This document shows positions 1 through 12,409 of a stretch of DNA of 64,000 nucleotides, one piece after another. The number at the start of each line of letters is the position of its first letter. Positions within the stretch are counted from its first letter, which is position 1. This DNA is from Sphagnum compactum (taxonomy: Eukaryota > Bryophyta > Sphagnopsida > Sphagnales), in NCBI GenBank assembly GCA_965153455.1, contig OZ234497.1:6262001-6326000 (forward strand), written 5' to 3'. A program made the translations under genes and the position numbers. The notes beneath the pieces were generated by a model. The model had not been told where the DNA came from. It did no database searches and saw nothing but the letters and a program-made list of their open reading frames with translations.

Positions 1-796
1 ATTCATTGGTCCCACTTGACGGGACCTAATGGGGATGTAGTGAATTCATTAGTCCATTAAACGGAGATTAATTAATGAATTATAGTCACATTTTATACCG
101 ATGATATTTATACGTGTGTCATATGTGTTCTATATGCCCAACATTTTTGTTTAAACAATACAAACCTATGAAAAATTTGTCATGCACTCCTATGTTAACA
201 CTTACAATTATCATTGTCACCACACATACAAAACATAAAATGGAAATACCTTGAATGGTACACCATGTTCAAACACAAAATGGTCACTCACCTACAATGA
301 AAACAAGCCCAATATTTCACAACACATAAATGCAAAAACTAACATTACGCACAAAACACATAAAAACTTACAGGCAATAGTAGATATGTTAGAATCTCAA
401 ATCACCAAAAGTGATTTGAAAGCACACAAACTAGGATTATATTCCATCCACAAAATATGTTGAACCCCATTCACACTTAAGAACTAATTCAACATAAAAA
501 CCCAAGCAATTAAACTAACTTAATTTACCCTTGACTAATGAAAACCTAACTGAGCAATTGAACTACCACACCTAACAAAATAAAATTTTCATTATTGCCA
601 AATCATGGCCCAAAAAAATTGTGATGAATGCATGGGTAATGAATGACTCATGATTTACACCTACAAAATGTTTTGCACCATTTTTCATGCATCAAACCAT
701 GCACATAAGCTCTAATTTTTTTGTAACCTTTACATCAATGATTCTTTAAGTTAACTTTGAATAATAATTTCTAACTCTAAGGAATTATGATCAAAC
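1..796. other. Intergenic AT-rich DNA left of CACTA copy 1
   Basis: Only a 70-codon plus-strand frame (251-463) is present, Asn/Lys/His-rich and without domains. No transposon end or array is visible. Confidence 0.45.
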
Positions 797-1125
797 TTAC
801 ACTACTAGAATCTTTGGTTTTTCAAACAATCCAAGTTGACTTATTGGTCTTTATTGATTAATGAACATGTACATTTTGATTAGAGGTTAGGCTTGAGTGA
901 CATGTGTGTCTTTTGACTAATCAACATGGTTGAACTAACCTATTTAACTATTTGTCAACTGGACATTTAATCTAATTGAACAAAAATTTGACAACCTTGG
1001 TCAAAATGGCCAATGGCACTTAGTCAAATGAAATATGTAATCAAGTTGGAAAAAAACACATGACACCTTTAATCAAAATGGCCAATGGAGTTTTAGTCAA
1101 GTAGGACATTTAGTCAAGATGGCCA

Positions 1126-1390
1126 ATGTTACTATTACATACCTACCTTCCCACCCACCTATTTACCTACTACAACCTACCTACCTGCCCACCCGCCCAC
1201 CTACTTACCTATTATATACAACCTACTAACTATCTACCCACCCACCCACCTACCTACTATAACCTACTTACCTACCCATGTACCTATCAATTATTACCTA
1301 CCTACTTACCTATTTACCCACCCACCCACATATTAATTACCCACTACAACCTACCTAACCACCCACCCACCTACCTATGTACCTCATAGT
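1126..1390. repeat. CTAC/CCAC-rich imperfect tandem array
   Basis: Four- to eight-base motifs CTAC, CCAC and TACC are iterated, giving a translated Thr/Tyr/Leu/Pro frame that is not a gene. It lies wholly within CACTA copy 1 and corresponds to the much longer GTAG array of copy 2 (37,735-38,205). Confidence 0.8.
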
Positions 1391-1460
1391 CTTGTAATGA
1401 CGTGTCAAAATAAACATGTGAAATAAATAAATTTTTTGACAAAAGTTGAACTCTTTTTAA

Positions 1461-1525
1461 TGGTGTGGTCCGTTGGTTAAGGACTTCGTTTATCATTAGG
1501 GAGGTCAAGGGTTCAATTCATAATA
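1461..1525 (+). other. tRNA-derived, SINE-head-like module inside CACTA copy 1
   Basis: The segment contains GTGGTCCGTTGGTTAAGGAC, like the A-box/D-arm region of a tRNA, and about 40 bp later GGGTTCAATTC, a close match to the B-box consensus GGTTCRANTC. This spacing fits an RNA polymerase III internal promoter such as heads plant SINEs. No cloverleaf with a proper acceptor stem and anticodon is evident, so it is not called a tRNA gene. The same module, in better condition, is in the sister element near 37,605-37,668. Confidence 0.5.
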
Positions 1526-1892
1526 ATTATAACTTATGTACATGCTTAGGGGGCTAAGGTAGGAAGGCTAAGCTAAACTAAATAGATTATACTAGGTTAG
1601 GCTAAGTTAGGTGTAGGTAGGGTAGGATAGGCTACCATCTACCTACCTGCATTTTTATGACCTACCTACCTACTTGCCTATATATTTTTATAATTATTTT
1701 TAAAAAATTATTTAAACAATTTGACCAGTCAAATGGTCTTTACTCTACTAGTAAAAAAAATCACCCTAGTCACATTATAAATGTTAAAATCTACTTGTCC
1801 AAAATGATTGGGGGTCTTTTTGATCCCTGTCCAAATTTGGTTTTTTTTACCAGAATTTCTAGTTTGAAAAACCAAGAATTTTAGTAGTGTTA

Positions 1893-3509
1893 TTAACAAC
1901 ATACTCCATGGCCATATAACACATGCCAAATTTGAAAAAGTAATCACAAATTTTTTTTACTAATATTATAATTATTTTTAACTCGATTAACATCACTAAT
2001 TAACATATTGACATGATGAAATTCAATGAACCAAACCACATGCAACTTTTTCAACATGTAAAAATAGTTCCACCCATCCCTCCTATTTGGGCTTATAGTT
2101 GTGTTTATCACAAACAACATGGCTTATAATTGTTTCTTGGAATTCCCACCCATAAGCATGGAAAATGGACAATTCATATAAGGTGAAAAACTAATGTAAA
2201 TTCAACCACCTAGGTCAATCATTATAATCAACTAATCATTTTATTATATATTTCCATTTATAAAACTTTGGATCGTGTGCAAAATATATGGCTTATAAAT
2301 GTTGCACTTCATCCAATGTGTTCAACAAACACATTGATAAGTTTAAGGTAATGACAATTTATCATTCATGCTTAGGTAACAATTTTTTTTCACAAGCTCA
2401 AATCCCACACTCACACATGACACACTCATAGGATGATGAAAGGGCAATGGTATGGAGGCACAAAAATCTATTCAACAAATGCACATGATTCAACCACAAA
2501 ATTTTGTTTAACAATGACACACATCATCTAATGTTAGTCGATCTCTTTGTTATTCCATGAAAAAGATGCAAGTCATCCTTGTCTTTGAAGTTCAATAACA
2601 CCACCATTTTAAGCACAACTTGAGGAAAATATAGCCTTTGTTCTTGAAGTATATGTAGTTTTTTTCTTAGTTTCATTCCTGTTTTTATTGAACGATGCAA
2701 ACTTTCCTCATTTTTCCTTCTTGGGTCGTAGTCTGGCGAAGAAGATGTAGAGAGGAAATGAAGAGGTTACAGATTTGCAAATTACGAATGTGGAATTTGC
2801 ATTTTTTTCCTTGTTTTGTCTTTTGCAGCAACCATTTTTTCATGATGTCTCTCCCTCTCTTGTTCACGGTAATATTTTTTTTCACTTCTTCCTTTTCCCT
2901 CACTCTTCAACTTCACAACAAAGTTTTTGTCACTCATGTTATTTAGTTGAAAGAGATGAAAAATGACACAAGTATGAAATAATGCATGTTCACAAATGTG
3001 GTAATTGGAAATCAATGCTCTTAATTCCCACCTCCTCTTATCTATCACTTCATCTTTTAAGGTTTCCACATTTGAAAACATTGTGATTCCTATTGTCATT
3101 TGGCACTGGATGAAAATAAAGGTCATTCAATTCAATAGTTATAGAAAAAAAGTTTAAAAGATTTTTACGCTATTATTTGATCTGCCATTAACTTTAGCAA
3201 TAACTATAGTGGGTTCCTCCTTTTTACTTATGCAGATTTCCACGTTATGGTTTGTACAATGACAATTTGTACACTACATACTTGATTTGTGACTATCTAA
3301 TTTCCCACAACTCCAACCCCTGTTTTTGAAATATGTGGTATAAATAATGAACATTGTGTTTTTGAAAATACCTTCTTCACACATCAATGTAGATTCCTTG
3401 TGTTGTTGAATGTTTCATTTCATCCCTCTTGTAGCAATACATAGATAAGACTATAGTCTAAATTGAAACATCGTCGTTAAAAAAAATCAGTTGTAAAAGT
3501 CTACAAATT
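1893..3509. other. Intergenic AT-rich DNA
   Basis: No convincing coding region is seen. Several 60-114 codon frames near 2,685-3,126 overlap on both strands and are low complexity. The interval lies between the first CACTA copy and the left arm of the inverted duplication. Confidence 0.5.
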
Positions 3510-5880
3510 ATTTTCCAGCATTTGTTTTCTTGACTTCTATTTCAAATGCCACATGGTTTCCATTAGATTAAATATCAAAAATCCCTTTTATTTTATGTGA
3601 ACTGGGAACATTTGAAGACTCGATCTACTTGTTATCACTAAAGGATGCAACAAAGTTTTTTGGTGTTTTGTGATGGATGGTGATTCCAAATTGTTTTTTG
3701 TTTTCTATTTTGTTTGATGTTTGAAAGGGGTGATGTTTTCATTTTCCCCCTTTCTGAAACCCAATTGGTGTGGGTTGCTTTGGAGATCTCCCATCATCAT
3801 GTTCTTTTCCACTTCCACCTTTATATATAACCTGATGTGTATGCTTTGAAAATATTCCAATGTGATGTTCTTTGCACATCTACCTTTATGGAATGAAAAT
3901 GTTTTTCTTTTTTTGGAGAACTCCCATCATAATGTTTTTAATTTTGCCTTTAGCCATTAATTAAACAAACCACAATATTAATCAAAGAGCAAGATAAGAG
4001 GAATCTATTAAAAAAATTATCAACCATGCATTCGATGGTTTTACAATTAGTTTTTTGAATATGAACAATTTGTCAAAACAATTTACAACATTGAAAAGTG
4101 GTACTTTAAACCCTAAACAATGATTTTTATGTGTGCAAATGGATAATAACATGATGTGTTGTAGTTTCTAACCAATGGATGACTAGAATTTGAATATTGT
4201 TATATATATTATATTTTAGCAACAAATGAAATATTCAAATTTCATTAATTTCTATTTCAGTTTCATCATTAAGTAAAATGAATCTAGCTAGTGGGATTAT
4301 TTGAGGATTTTGAAAAAAAAACTTGCAATAGATTATTGTAAATCATGAAAATATAATAGTTTTTAAAATAAAAACATTTAATCATTTTTTGAAAAATATT
4401 GTTATTTATTTTGTGAATGTGAAAGCTGACCTTAGGATATGATCATTAGTTTAATTATTGTTACATTTGTTTTTGGACAAAGAAAGATACCTTGACAATT
4501 TGGGTGATGTTGATTATGATTTCAAGCTTTACCAAATCCCAAATCAATCAATTGTCATGTCACCATATTGATTTTCATGTCATCATTTCCTCCTCGTCAA
4601 AAATTCATAATTGCAAATGAAAATAATGTTAAATTAAAACATCACTAATAAATAATATTAAAAACACTTACATACTGTGATATTTTTGCACATGTTTCTC
4701 TAACACCCAATTCCGGGTTATTTTGAGTTTGTGCTTTATGAAGGTACAATTATTTAAACTTGTGTTTAGTGAAGGTGGGTCATTGAAACACCCCAATTTA
4801 TAATTTTATCACTTGTTTATAAATTTGTGGAATATTTGGTGTATGTAAATGTTATAATTGTAAGTCCAAAAATGTCTAAATATCTTGTGTCTTGATCATG
4901 CAAGCATATTAAAAAAGGACAAGATCATCGACACAAGTCACATGTGTCAAATATTTATTGCAAAAATTAGGGTTTTATAATTATTTATTGTTAGAACTTA
5001 GTTCAATGTGAATCTTTTTTATGTCAAAGGGATTTGTTTTAAAGAAATGTCTTTAAAGTTGCATGTCTCTTGTTACGAGATTTCAAAAGCATTATAAAAG
5101 ATGAAGGAGGTGCATTTTGATGTCAAATTTTATGTTGTTTTATTTTATGTTTTGAGCTTGGATTCTTACATTGACTTAATTTTAAATATTAATTGAGTAT
5201 GAACGATGTTTTAGTTTTTTTTTTAATGTTTGAGGATTTATCTTCAAGAACTATTTTTCGAGTCTTATATCTTGTGTTACAAGATTTTAAAACATTCATA
5301 GAAAACACAAGAAGCATAGTTTGACAAAAAAAATGTATGGTTTTTCATTTTGTGTTTTCAGGTTACATGTTCTTATCTAAATAGTTTCTTAATTTATTAA
5401 AAATTTGGTACTAAACCAAATCTAAGTCCAAATATGACAAAAAAATATTTCCCACAAAACAAGGAACATAAAATTAAAATATTTTCATTTTTTGCATGTG
5501 TGCAAAATTTTACACCAAAAAAAATTTCTAATGCATATGCAAGGGGGCTAAGAAGGAGATTATAATGTGTTAATTGCAAAAAATCAATGTAGCATTTTTC
5601 TTTTGTCTGCATTCATTCTGAATATTTGGGAAATTATAAGGATATAACAACACATAATATGTGTTGTTGTAAGTCAAAGATGAGGTGTGCAAGAATGGAT
5701 TTTAAAAACTTGTTTTTTCCAAGTTGTTATTTTATCTAGTGTTAGCAATATTTTTCTATATCAAAGTCTATATATATATCTCGATATATAATTGTGCATT
5801 TCCAGTCTACAATTTGTTGTAAAAAAAAAGTATGCATCCTTGTGCATTTTTTCTTTCTCTTTGTATAAATTAAAAAAAGG
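3510..5880 (+). repeat. Left arm of a 2-kb inverted duplication
   Basis: Read forward, this matches the reverse complement of about 12,410-14,570 with moderate divergence and small indels. Landmarks in order are TTATGTGAACTGGGAACAT (about 3,593), CCCAATTGGTGTGGGTTGCT (about 3,762), GACCCACCTTCACTAA on the other strand (about 4,780), AAGAAGGAGATTATAATGTG (about 5,550) and the stretch with GTGTGCAAGAATGG (about 5,685). No open frame survives. The arms face each other across about 6.5 kb. Confidence 0.85.
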
Positions 5881-6199
5881 CCTTTCATTCTTGGTGTTTG
5901 TCATTTCCACCATGGGGTGGTGAGAAAGGCCACCAAAAGACGCGTGCCCGTTTGCATCGGTACATGGCAGGGGACTAGGAGACATTACAAGAGGAGCACA
6001 CAATTAGAGCACATGCATTGGCTTCCCAAAGATATTCAGAGATGGCATTAGATCCTACTCCACCTCCATTAGCATGATTGTGTTTTGACATGTTTTCCAC
6101 ATCTTTCATCCGACAATCCCTTGGGTATGGTGTATGAACTTTTGTGAAATTGCTTTGTCTTTGATGACTCTATTAGTGGTTTTGATGTTTTTTTGAAAT

Positions 6200-6870
6200 A
6201 TGCGAACACATTCTTCATGGTCATGTTCCTCCATCAGTATCACACTTGTTTATTGCATTGCAACTATTGTTTTGGAAAAACAAGTTGGAGGCGTTCGACC
6301 CATTGCGATTATAGAGGTGATTTATTGGTTAGTCGATTGCACATTGGCTATTCAGTTTAAGGATACATTTGCAAAACATTATAGTCCACACCAATTTGGG
6401 GTGGCAACATCAGGCAAGTGCAAGATAGTGGTTCATGGGGTTACAGCTATGTTGGATTTACACCCAGAGTGGGTGGTATTATAGGTGGATGTTCGAAATG
6501 CATTTAATTTAGTATTTCGAACAACCATTTTTCAGGAGTTACGGTCTTCTACCGACACCTTGGATCAATTTTTCCCATTTGGTCATCAGTTTTACGCACG
6601 CCCATTTCCATTATGTTTTTCGGACGCTTTTAGGCACGGGTATTTCATTACCATTTCATTCGAGTTGGTACATGAAAAAGGGATCCTTTGGGAGGAGTGT
6701 TGTTTGCACTAACTCAATTTCGCGTACTTCATCCTACTGCAACAACCCACCCTACTATTTTTTTTTCTTTCGTTGGCAAATGATACACACATAATTGGTC
6801 CTACCTCGGATGTGTTACTTGTTTTTTACAATTACAAGAGGAATTTGGTTAACAAATGTTGCTTCGGATG
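6200..6870 (+). pseudogene. Non-LTR retrotransposon reverse transcriptase remnant
   Basis: The frame from 6200 reads GGVRPIAIIEVIYWLVDCTL, then HQFGVATSGKCKIVVHG and MLDLHPEWVVL, an in-frame TAG at 6482, then VDVRNAFN (motif A with its Asp). Frameshifts follow; further pieces correspond to the GDPLGG-type motif and to ANDTHIIGP at 6773, where the family normally has ADDT, so the first catalytic Asp of motif C is lost. This order (RPIA-type motif, DVRNAFN, GDPLGG, ADDT) is that of LINE-type reverse transcriptases. No endonuclease or ORF1 is visible. The element is dead. Confidence 0.8.
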
Positions 6871-6999
6871 TTGTGCGAACCATTCATGTGTAGGTCCAAC
6901 AATAGGGGCTTGGTTATTAATTCATTTTAGCACCCCTTCATTTCATTTATCCTCTGCTCATTTTGTTACAACATTTTGTATTCGTCTCGGTATACACTA

Positions 7000-7830
7000 G
7001 TAGAAAATGGCCATTTTGAATTAGTCCTTACAACTAATTTTTAGTTGCAAACGACATTTGCAACTAAAATCTTAATAGTCATGTTGAACAAATTGCATTG
7101 ACATTAGTCGCAAACAACAATGAAGTTTAGATGAAAAAAAAAGTCAACGAAATACGCCTTTATCCTTTGACTGGTCATATATGTATTGTCATTTACAACT
7201 AGGATGCAACTTTTTTTGTGAATAATGGGAACAAAGTTATGTGTTACCACATGTCCCAACTTTTAATAATTGAAAACATTTATTATTATTATTTTGAAAT
7301 AATCTAAAACATTTAATTTTTATGTTTGGATGGTTTAGATTGTGACACATGGGGCAATATAAATTTTCCATGTGGCATATTAATTGAATTGTCCAAATTA
7401 AATTTAAATCAATATTTAGGGTTTAGGTTGAACTAGGCACCTACCTACTTATATACCTACCTACCCATCTAGGCTAAACACCTATCTAGATAGGACCTAT
7501 TTACCTACCTAGGCTAAATACCTACTTAGGTAGGTAGGTAGGTAGAAAAGTAAGTAAGTAAGTTAGGGAAGTAGGTGGTTAGATGTAAGTACATGAAAAT
7601 TTATATTTTATTTTGGGTTAAATCGTTTTTATTGGCTCATCCCATATGCCCATGTTTTTAAATATGAAAATGTAAAACAAAACACATTGTTTATATACTT
7701 TTCAAGGTGATAATCAAAGCCAAAACATATTGGATAAACGTTTTTAGTTGCAAACGACTTGTAACTAAAAAGTTTATCCCATATGTTTTGGCTTTCATTA
7801 TCACCTTGAAAAGTATATAATTAAGTAGGT
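7000..7830 (+). mobile_element. Fragment of a second CACTA-like family (left end only)
   Basis: CACTAGTAGAAAATGGCC begins at about 7000, a typical CACTA terminus of a different family from the 800-1889 element. It is followed by inverted TTAGTTGCAAACG and TTTGCAACTAAAA motifs, a CTAC-to-GTAG inverted array (about 7,440-7,560) and a strong hairpin (7,691-7,820) whose loop repeats TTTTTAGTTGCAAACGAC. I find no matching right end, so the boundary is arbitrary. Confidence 0.45.
7691..7820. repeat. Near-perfect 49-bp inverted repeat forming a 130-bp hairpin
   Basis: Arms 7,691-7,739 and 7,772-7,820 are almost exact reverse complements, beginning TTATATACTTTTCAAGGTGA. The 32-bp loop contains a second, shorter inverted pair (TTAGTTGCAAACG and TGTAACTAAAA). 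It lies at the edge of an extremely AT-rich block. It could be a MITE-like foldback or an internal part of the CACTA-like fragment. Confidence 0.85.
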
Positions 7831-9180
7831 AAGTGACAACTAACTAGTTAACTAATTACCTAACTAATGAACTAATAAATCAACTAATTAAGTAATAAAA
7901 TTACTAATTATTGAATGAATAAAATATAAATAAATAAATAAATAAAATTGGTACTTAATTAATTAACAACTAAATTAAAAAATAATTAATTATTTATAAT
8001 AATAATCATCAATATATTATGACTGCTCAATTAATTATATTATTAAATATTACTTAATTTATTAAATAGATAAATAGCAATAATATATAGTTATAATTAT
8101 ATATCAACCAATTTAATTATCTAGTAACTGGCTAATATTTTAATAATTAGCTAATTATTAATAAATTATTAATTACTATTTCGTAACCAAATAAATTAAT
8201 ACAATAACTGAAAATATTCAGTAATTAATAATTATTAACTATTGAGTACTAGTGTTTATAATTTAATAATATAATTAAAACCTAGCTTAGGCTAACTATT
8301 TTATTATAATTACTCCCATTATTATTTTATTTCATAATAAATATAAATGTAAACAATTTAATAGTAAAAATAACATTAATTCAATTATTGTTGTAGCTAA
8401 TTGGTAGCCAAGGTTAACTTTTTTATTTTTATTCTTCATATTATTACTTCACTCATTATAACTATTTATGAACTATTACAATAAATAGTTTTATTTTCAA
8501 TAAGTGTATTTTTCCTGGGAAAATGATTTCTACATTTGTATAATAATTTATTAGATTTCCATACTAACTACTACAGTGATTATTATAAAATAATAAAAAC
8601 TGAAAATAAAAATCATATATCAGTAATTGATTATAATCATTGAGTAATTCATAGTTAATAAATATTAATTATAAATTTGAAATATAAAAAATTAAAACTA
8701 TATATTAATATTTCCTGGTAATTATTATAATATAATAATATCTCATGATTGATTACTTGTAAAAATAATAATTTAATTAGTAGCTAGCCTAGGTTAACCA
8801 TTTTATTATTATTATAATATATAATTATGTCACTTATTAGAGCTATTGTGATTTATGATAATTAATTTTTATTTTTAAAAATAAAAAATAAATTATTAAT
8901 AAGTACATTAGTCATTTGAAAATAGTTAATAGTAATATAATAATATATTAGATTTGTAGTAATTATTTCAGAATTATATAATTATTTTTCCTATCAATCT
9001 AATATCATCATCATTATGATCATTATGTAGTAAAATATTGCTATTTTAAAAATATTTGTCAAAGATAATTTTGAAATTTAGTTTTTTATTACATGTAATT
9101 AATATAAATACATAATATAATATAAATAATAAATAATAAATAATGTCATTTGTAATAATTTAAAGAAGTATAATAAGATG
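7821..9180. other. Extremely AT-rich block without genes
   Basis: About 1.35 kb made almost only of short A/T words (AATTAATTA, TAATAATAT, AATAAATAAATAAATAAA near 7,925-7,945), with no frame longer than 60 codons. Short palindromic AT stretches are frequent. It may be a matrix-attachment-like region or decayed repeat; the sequence alone does not decide. Confidence 0.7.
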
Positions 9181-9916
9181 GTGTGGATAAATTCGAGATA
9201 CTATTGTAGCTATCCGCATTGGAAAGTGGAGTTCATGTACAAAAAGAGGTTTCTCACCTATTCCCCACCACACATGAAGATGAGTGGATATTGTCATCAC
9301 CAGAGATAATTTTTGAACCTTGGCAAACTTTGTCATTACCAATCCGATTCGTTTAGATTTGGTGTAGCCTGCTTGAACGACAACAACGCATGTAGCGATA
9401 GTTGCTGCTCAAGACAAGGCACGATCCTACACAAAACAAGCACGAGGAGATGATTTCATTCCCTTGCCATAGAGACCTACGATTGTTTCCATCCTTGTTT
9501 CGATTCCTTTTTTACTTCTTATGTACATGCATGTATAGCTCGCCATCAGCAAACCTCCTTAGTACTTTTGATGTTTATATTTCATTAAAGGCAACAAATG
9601 TCAATAGCCCTACAACGTGTGTAAGCCATTACGATTCTTTAGTGGGCTGCCATGCTTAGCCACAATTCTTCATCTCTTCCACACAACCTAGCTAGTGCAC
9701 CTCGATAAGTAGCTAATTTGTTACAAAGGATGCACTTTTAGCATTACATATTCCATTTCATTACTAATGTTGTGATGGTCTTCGTTTTCCTTTTGTGTGT
9801 TTACTTTTGTTGTTGCTTACAAGGTTGTTTGTGATTGCAAATTCATCTAGTACATCTCTGCCTTTTTCTCTTTCTTAACTTTCATGTGGTAACAATTTGT
9901 TGGTTTCATTTTGAAG

Positions 9917-10330
9917 ATCATTAAAGTAAGAAAGGATCACCTATTGCTATTGTTGTGAGGTGGCAAAATTGGGTTGGGAATATTTTTTATTTCAAAGAGG
10001 ATTTTGGGTTTAGAATTTCTACAGCTTATTTGAACGGTTGTTGCTTGCTTGTTCATAAGGATATTTGAAGAAAAGATCATTTATTGATGTTGTTTTGGAA
10101 GAGGTGGCACTAGAATTGGGTTGGGAAATTTTCTATTTCAGAGAGGAGATTTTTGGTTTGGAGTTTTGGAAGAAGTTTTGGATGGTTGCTTGCTTGCTCA
10201 AAAAGGAGGTTTGAAAGCAGGAAAGAAAGATCATCTACTGTTGTTGTTGCAAAATTGGATTTGGGTATTTCATTTTTGAAAGAATTAAGGTTTGGAGTTT
10301 TTCAAAAAGCTTTGAATGACTGCTTTCTTG
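9917..10330. repeat. Three degenerate tandem units of about 140-150 bp
   Basis: Three successive blocks share an AAAGATCATNTATTG motif (about 9,933, 10,073 and 10,225), then TTGGGTTGGGAA/TTTGGGTATT, TATTTCAGAGAGGA and GGTTTGGAGTTTT, and a GGTTGCTTGCTTG motif. Identity falls along the array. It sits directly before a His/Pro/Leu low-complexity frame. Confidence 0.7.
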
Positions 10331-10379
10331 CTGCTTATCAACTGTTTAGATGTTTTAATATATATATTTTTGGTGTGAA

Positions 10380-10887
10380 ACATATTGTTTTTACAGCAAT
10401 CATGATGATGGTGCATCAACAACAACATCACGGATCTTCCTCCTCCTTCTATTCCTTCTATGCCTCTTTTTCTGTTCTTTTTCTTACACATCACCATCAT
10501 CACATAAGTTCTCCTCATCCTCCTCATTTTTTTCCGCATCACCATCATCATGGACTTCCTCCCTCATGTCACCACCATCATGGACCACCACCACCCCACC
10601 TCCCCACCATCCTTCAGCTCCCCATCATCCTTTTCCACCCTCAATGTTTTTCTTGCCACCCCCAATGTATTAGCATCATGGGCCTCCTCTTCCTCCTCCT
10701 CCTTTTGATCAACATCAACAACATTATATGGGCCATCATGTTGTTGTTGTTCCTCCTCTTCCTCCTCCTTTTGACCAACATTAGCAACATGGTACGGGCC
10801 ATCATGCTACTACTGCTCCTTTTCCTCCTATGCATTTGTCTCCCCTTCCTCCACAACACCTTTACTAGCTCCATCCATCGCTACTAA
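10380..10887. other. Low-complexity CAT/CTC-rich tract
   Basis: ATCATCA, CCTCCTCC and TTGTTGTTG trinucleotide patches dominate. A 244-codon plus-strand frame and 77-88 codon minus-strand frames overlap here, but all encode His/Pro/Leu or Met/Arg runs and none has a domain. I treat it as simple-sequence DNA. Confidence 0.6.
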
Positions 10888-12409
10888 AACCCTATTTCCA
10901 AGTACTTCACATTGTACAAAAGCTTTGCTTTCTACACAATGACAGGCATGTAGCTTCTCATTTGCACTTTTCTAACTTTGTTTTTCTTTGCAACCTTGTT
11001 GCTATTTTTCTCTTTGCACTTGGGAGCCTTATCAAATTCTCTCATGGTAAGTTCTATCTTCTAATTCAAAAGCTCACTCTCAAGCTCTCTAGATCATGAT
11101 ATCTAACCTTTGTTCATCTCCTTATACTCAATACATTCATGGATGAAATACTCCACAAAAAGAAAGAAAATTTTCAAAATTTCAACATTTAGGATTTGCT
11201 CCTTGCAATGAAGCATGAGCTTCAATTTAAGAGATCATTCCAAGCTTGATATTGACCTAATCCAAACTCAACATTCAATTTAATCCAAGCTTGATTTTTG
11301 ACTTCCAACTTCAATATGAAACAACAAATTTGTTGTTCTTTTTCTTGCTATGCAATTATTACAGTAACTTATTCTTCTTGGTTCATGGATCAAACTTGAC
11401 AACTTCTTTCTCCATCTTGGTTGCTCATTCCAAGGAGATTTTCATGAGCTTCTTCCAATAACATTATTGTTACAACTTGTGTTTATTTGGAGCTTTACTT
11501 GAGTATCAACTATGATCTTTTTTTCAATAGGGTCAAAGATTGTACATATTGATCATAAGATTGCAAATCACAAGTTTTGATAACAAAGCCCACATGAGCA
11601 ACATCCACTGATCTAACCAGCTTTTTCATTATGGTTGGACTTACTTCAACATCATCATCAAAGATCAACTACTTGAACTTTTGGCCACCAAAATTCTTGT
11701 CAACTAGAAATTGTGATATGTGATCAATTACAATTGATAATGACTTTGTGAAAATTATCCATATAAGTAATAAAAAAGAGCTTCACTTTCAACGATTTTG
11801 CATGGTGTTGTGATTTACCTTGACTACGTTTATGAAATTATGGGATTTGCTTGCTTGTTGGCTTGTTGGTTTTTTTTCTTTTTCTTCCTATTCATTGAAT
11901 CACACACACTTTCTCATCATGTTGCAAAAGGACCGGAGATTTATTTATCCATAGTTTTACCAATCATTAGTTTGATTCTATTTGTTTTGTTATTGTTTTT
12001 GTTGGATTGTTTGTGAAATATCTAGCCAACTCTACTTCTTGCACTTCAATGATGAAATTAATGTGACGAAGAAGGAGAAGAAGAAAACACTCAAGGATGA
12101 TGATGGCTTCAAGGGTGGGTATTACTAGCTTTTGGACATTCTATGATTTTCATGATTTTTCAATCATCAACTTTTGTGTTTATTTTGATTCAATGAGTTT
12201 GTTTTTGTTTGCTTGTTTGTTCTATTTATCTATCTTGTTGCCTTTTGCAATTCAATAATAAAATGTGATGATGAGAAAATGTCACTTAGGATGATGGCTT
12301 CAAGAGTATTAGTAATTTTTGATGAGCTTTCTTTGGTTTTTGGGTCCAAAACAAAACCTTTTGGACATTATGCAAACACAAGATAAAAGAAACAATTCAA
12401 AAGAAAGGC
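10888..12409. other. Intergenic DNA, no gene seen
   Basis: The stretch is AT-rich with imperfect repeated words (CAAGCTTGAT and similar, 11,220-11,300). A weak pair of diverged direct repeats is present around 12,010-12,120 and 12,190-12,310 (GATGATGGCTTCAAG). No coding region can be supported. Confidence 0.45.

Larger units (their letters stand above)
800..1889 (+). mobile_element. Non-autonomous CACTA-type DNA transposon, copy 1 (1,090 bp)
   Basis: The left end reads CACTACTAGAATCTTTGGTT and the right end, on the opposite strand, CACTACTAAAATTCTTGGTT: terminal inverted repeats of about 28 bp with the CACTA start of the En/Spm superfamily. It is flanked by 3-bp direct repeats TTA (797-799 and 1890-1892), the target-site length for this superfamily. 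It has no transposase. Inside are an imperfect CTAC tandem array (about 1,135-1,385), a tRNA-like segment (about 1,461-1,525) and a reverse-oriented TAGG array (about 1,540-1,680). A sister copy in opposite orientation lies at 37,170-38,476. Confidence 0.88.

Noticed and set aside
1461-1525. A functional tRNA gene
   Set aside because: A- and B-box-like motifs are present, but no acceptor stem or anticodon arm can be drawn, and the segment is part of a transposon present twice.
10153-10887. 244-codon plus-strand open frame
   Set aside because: It runs through degenerate tandem units and CAT/CTC triplet tracts; the product is His/Pro/Leu low complexity with overlapping frames on the other strand.
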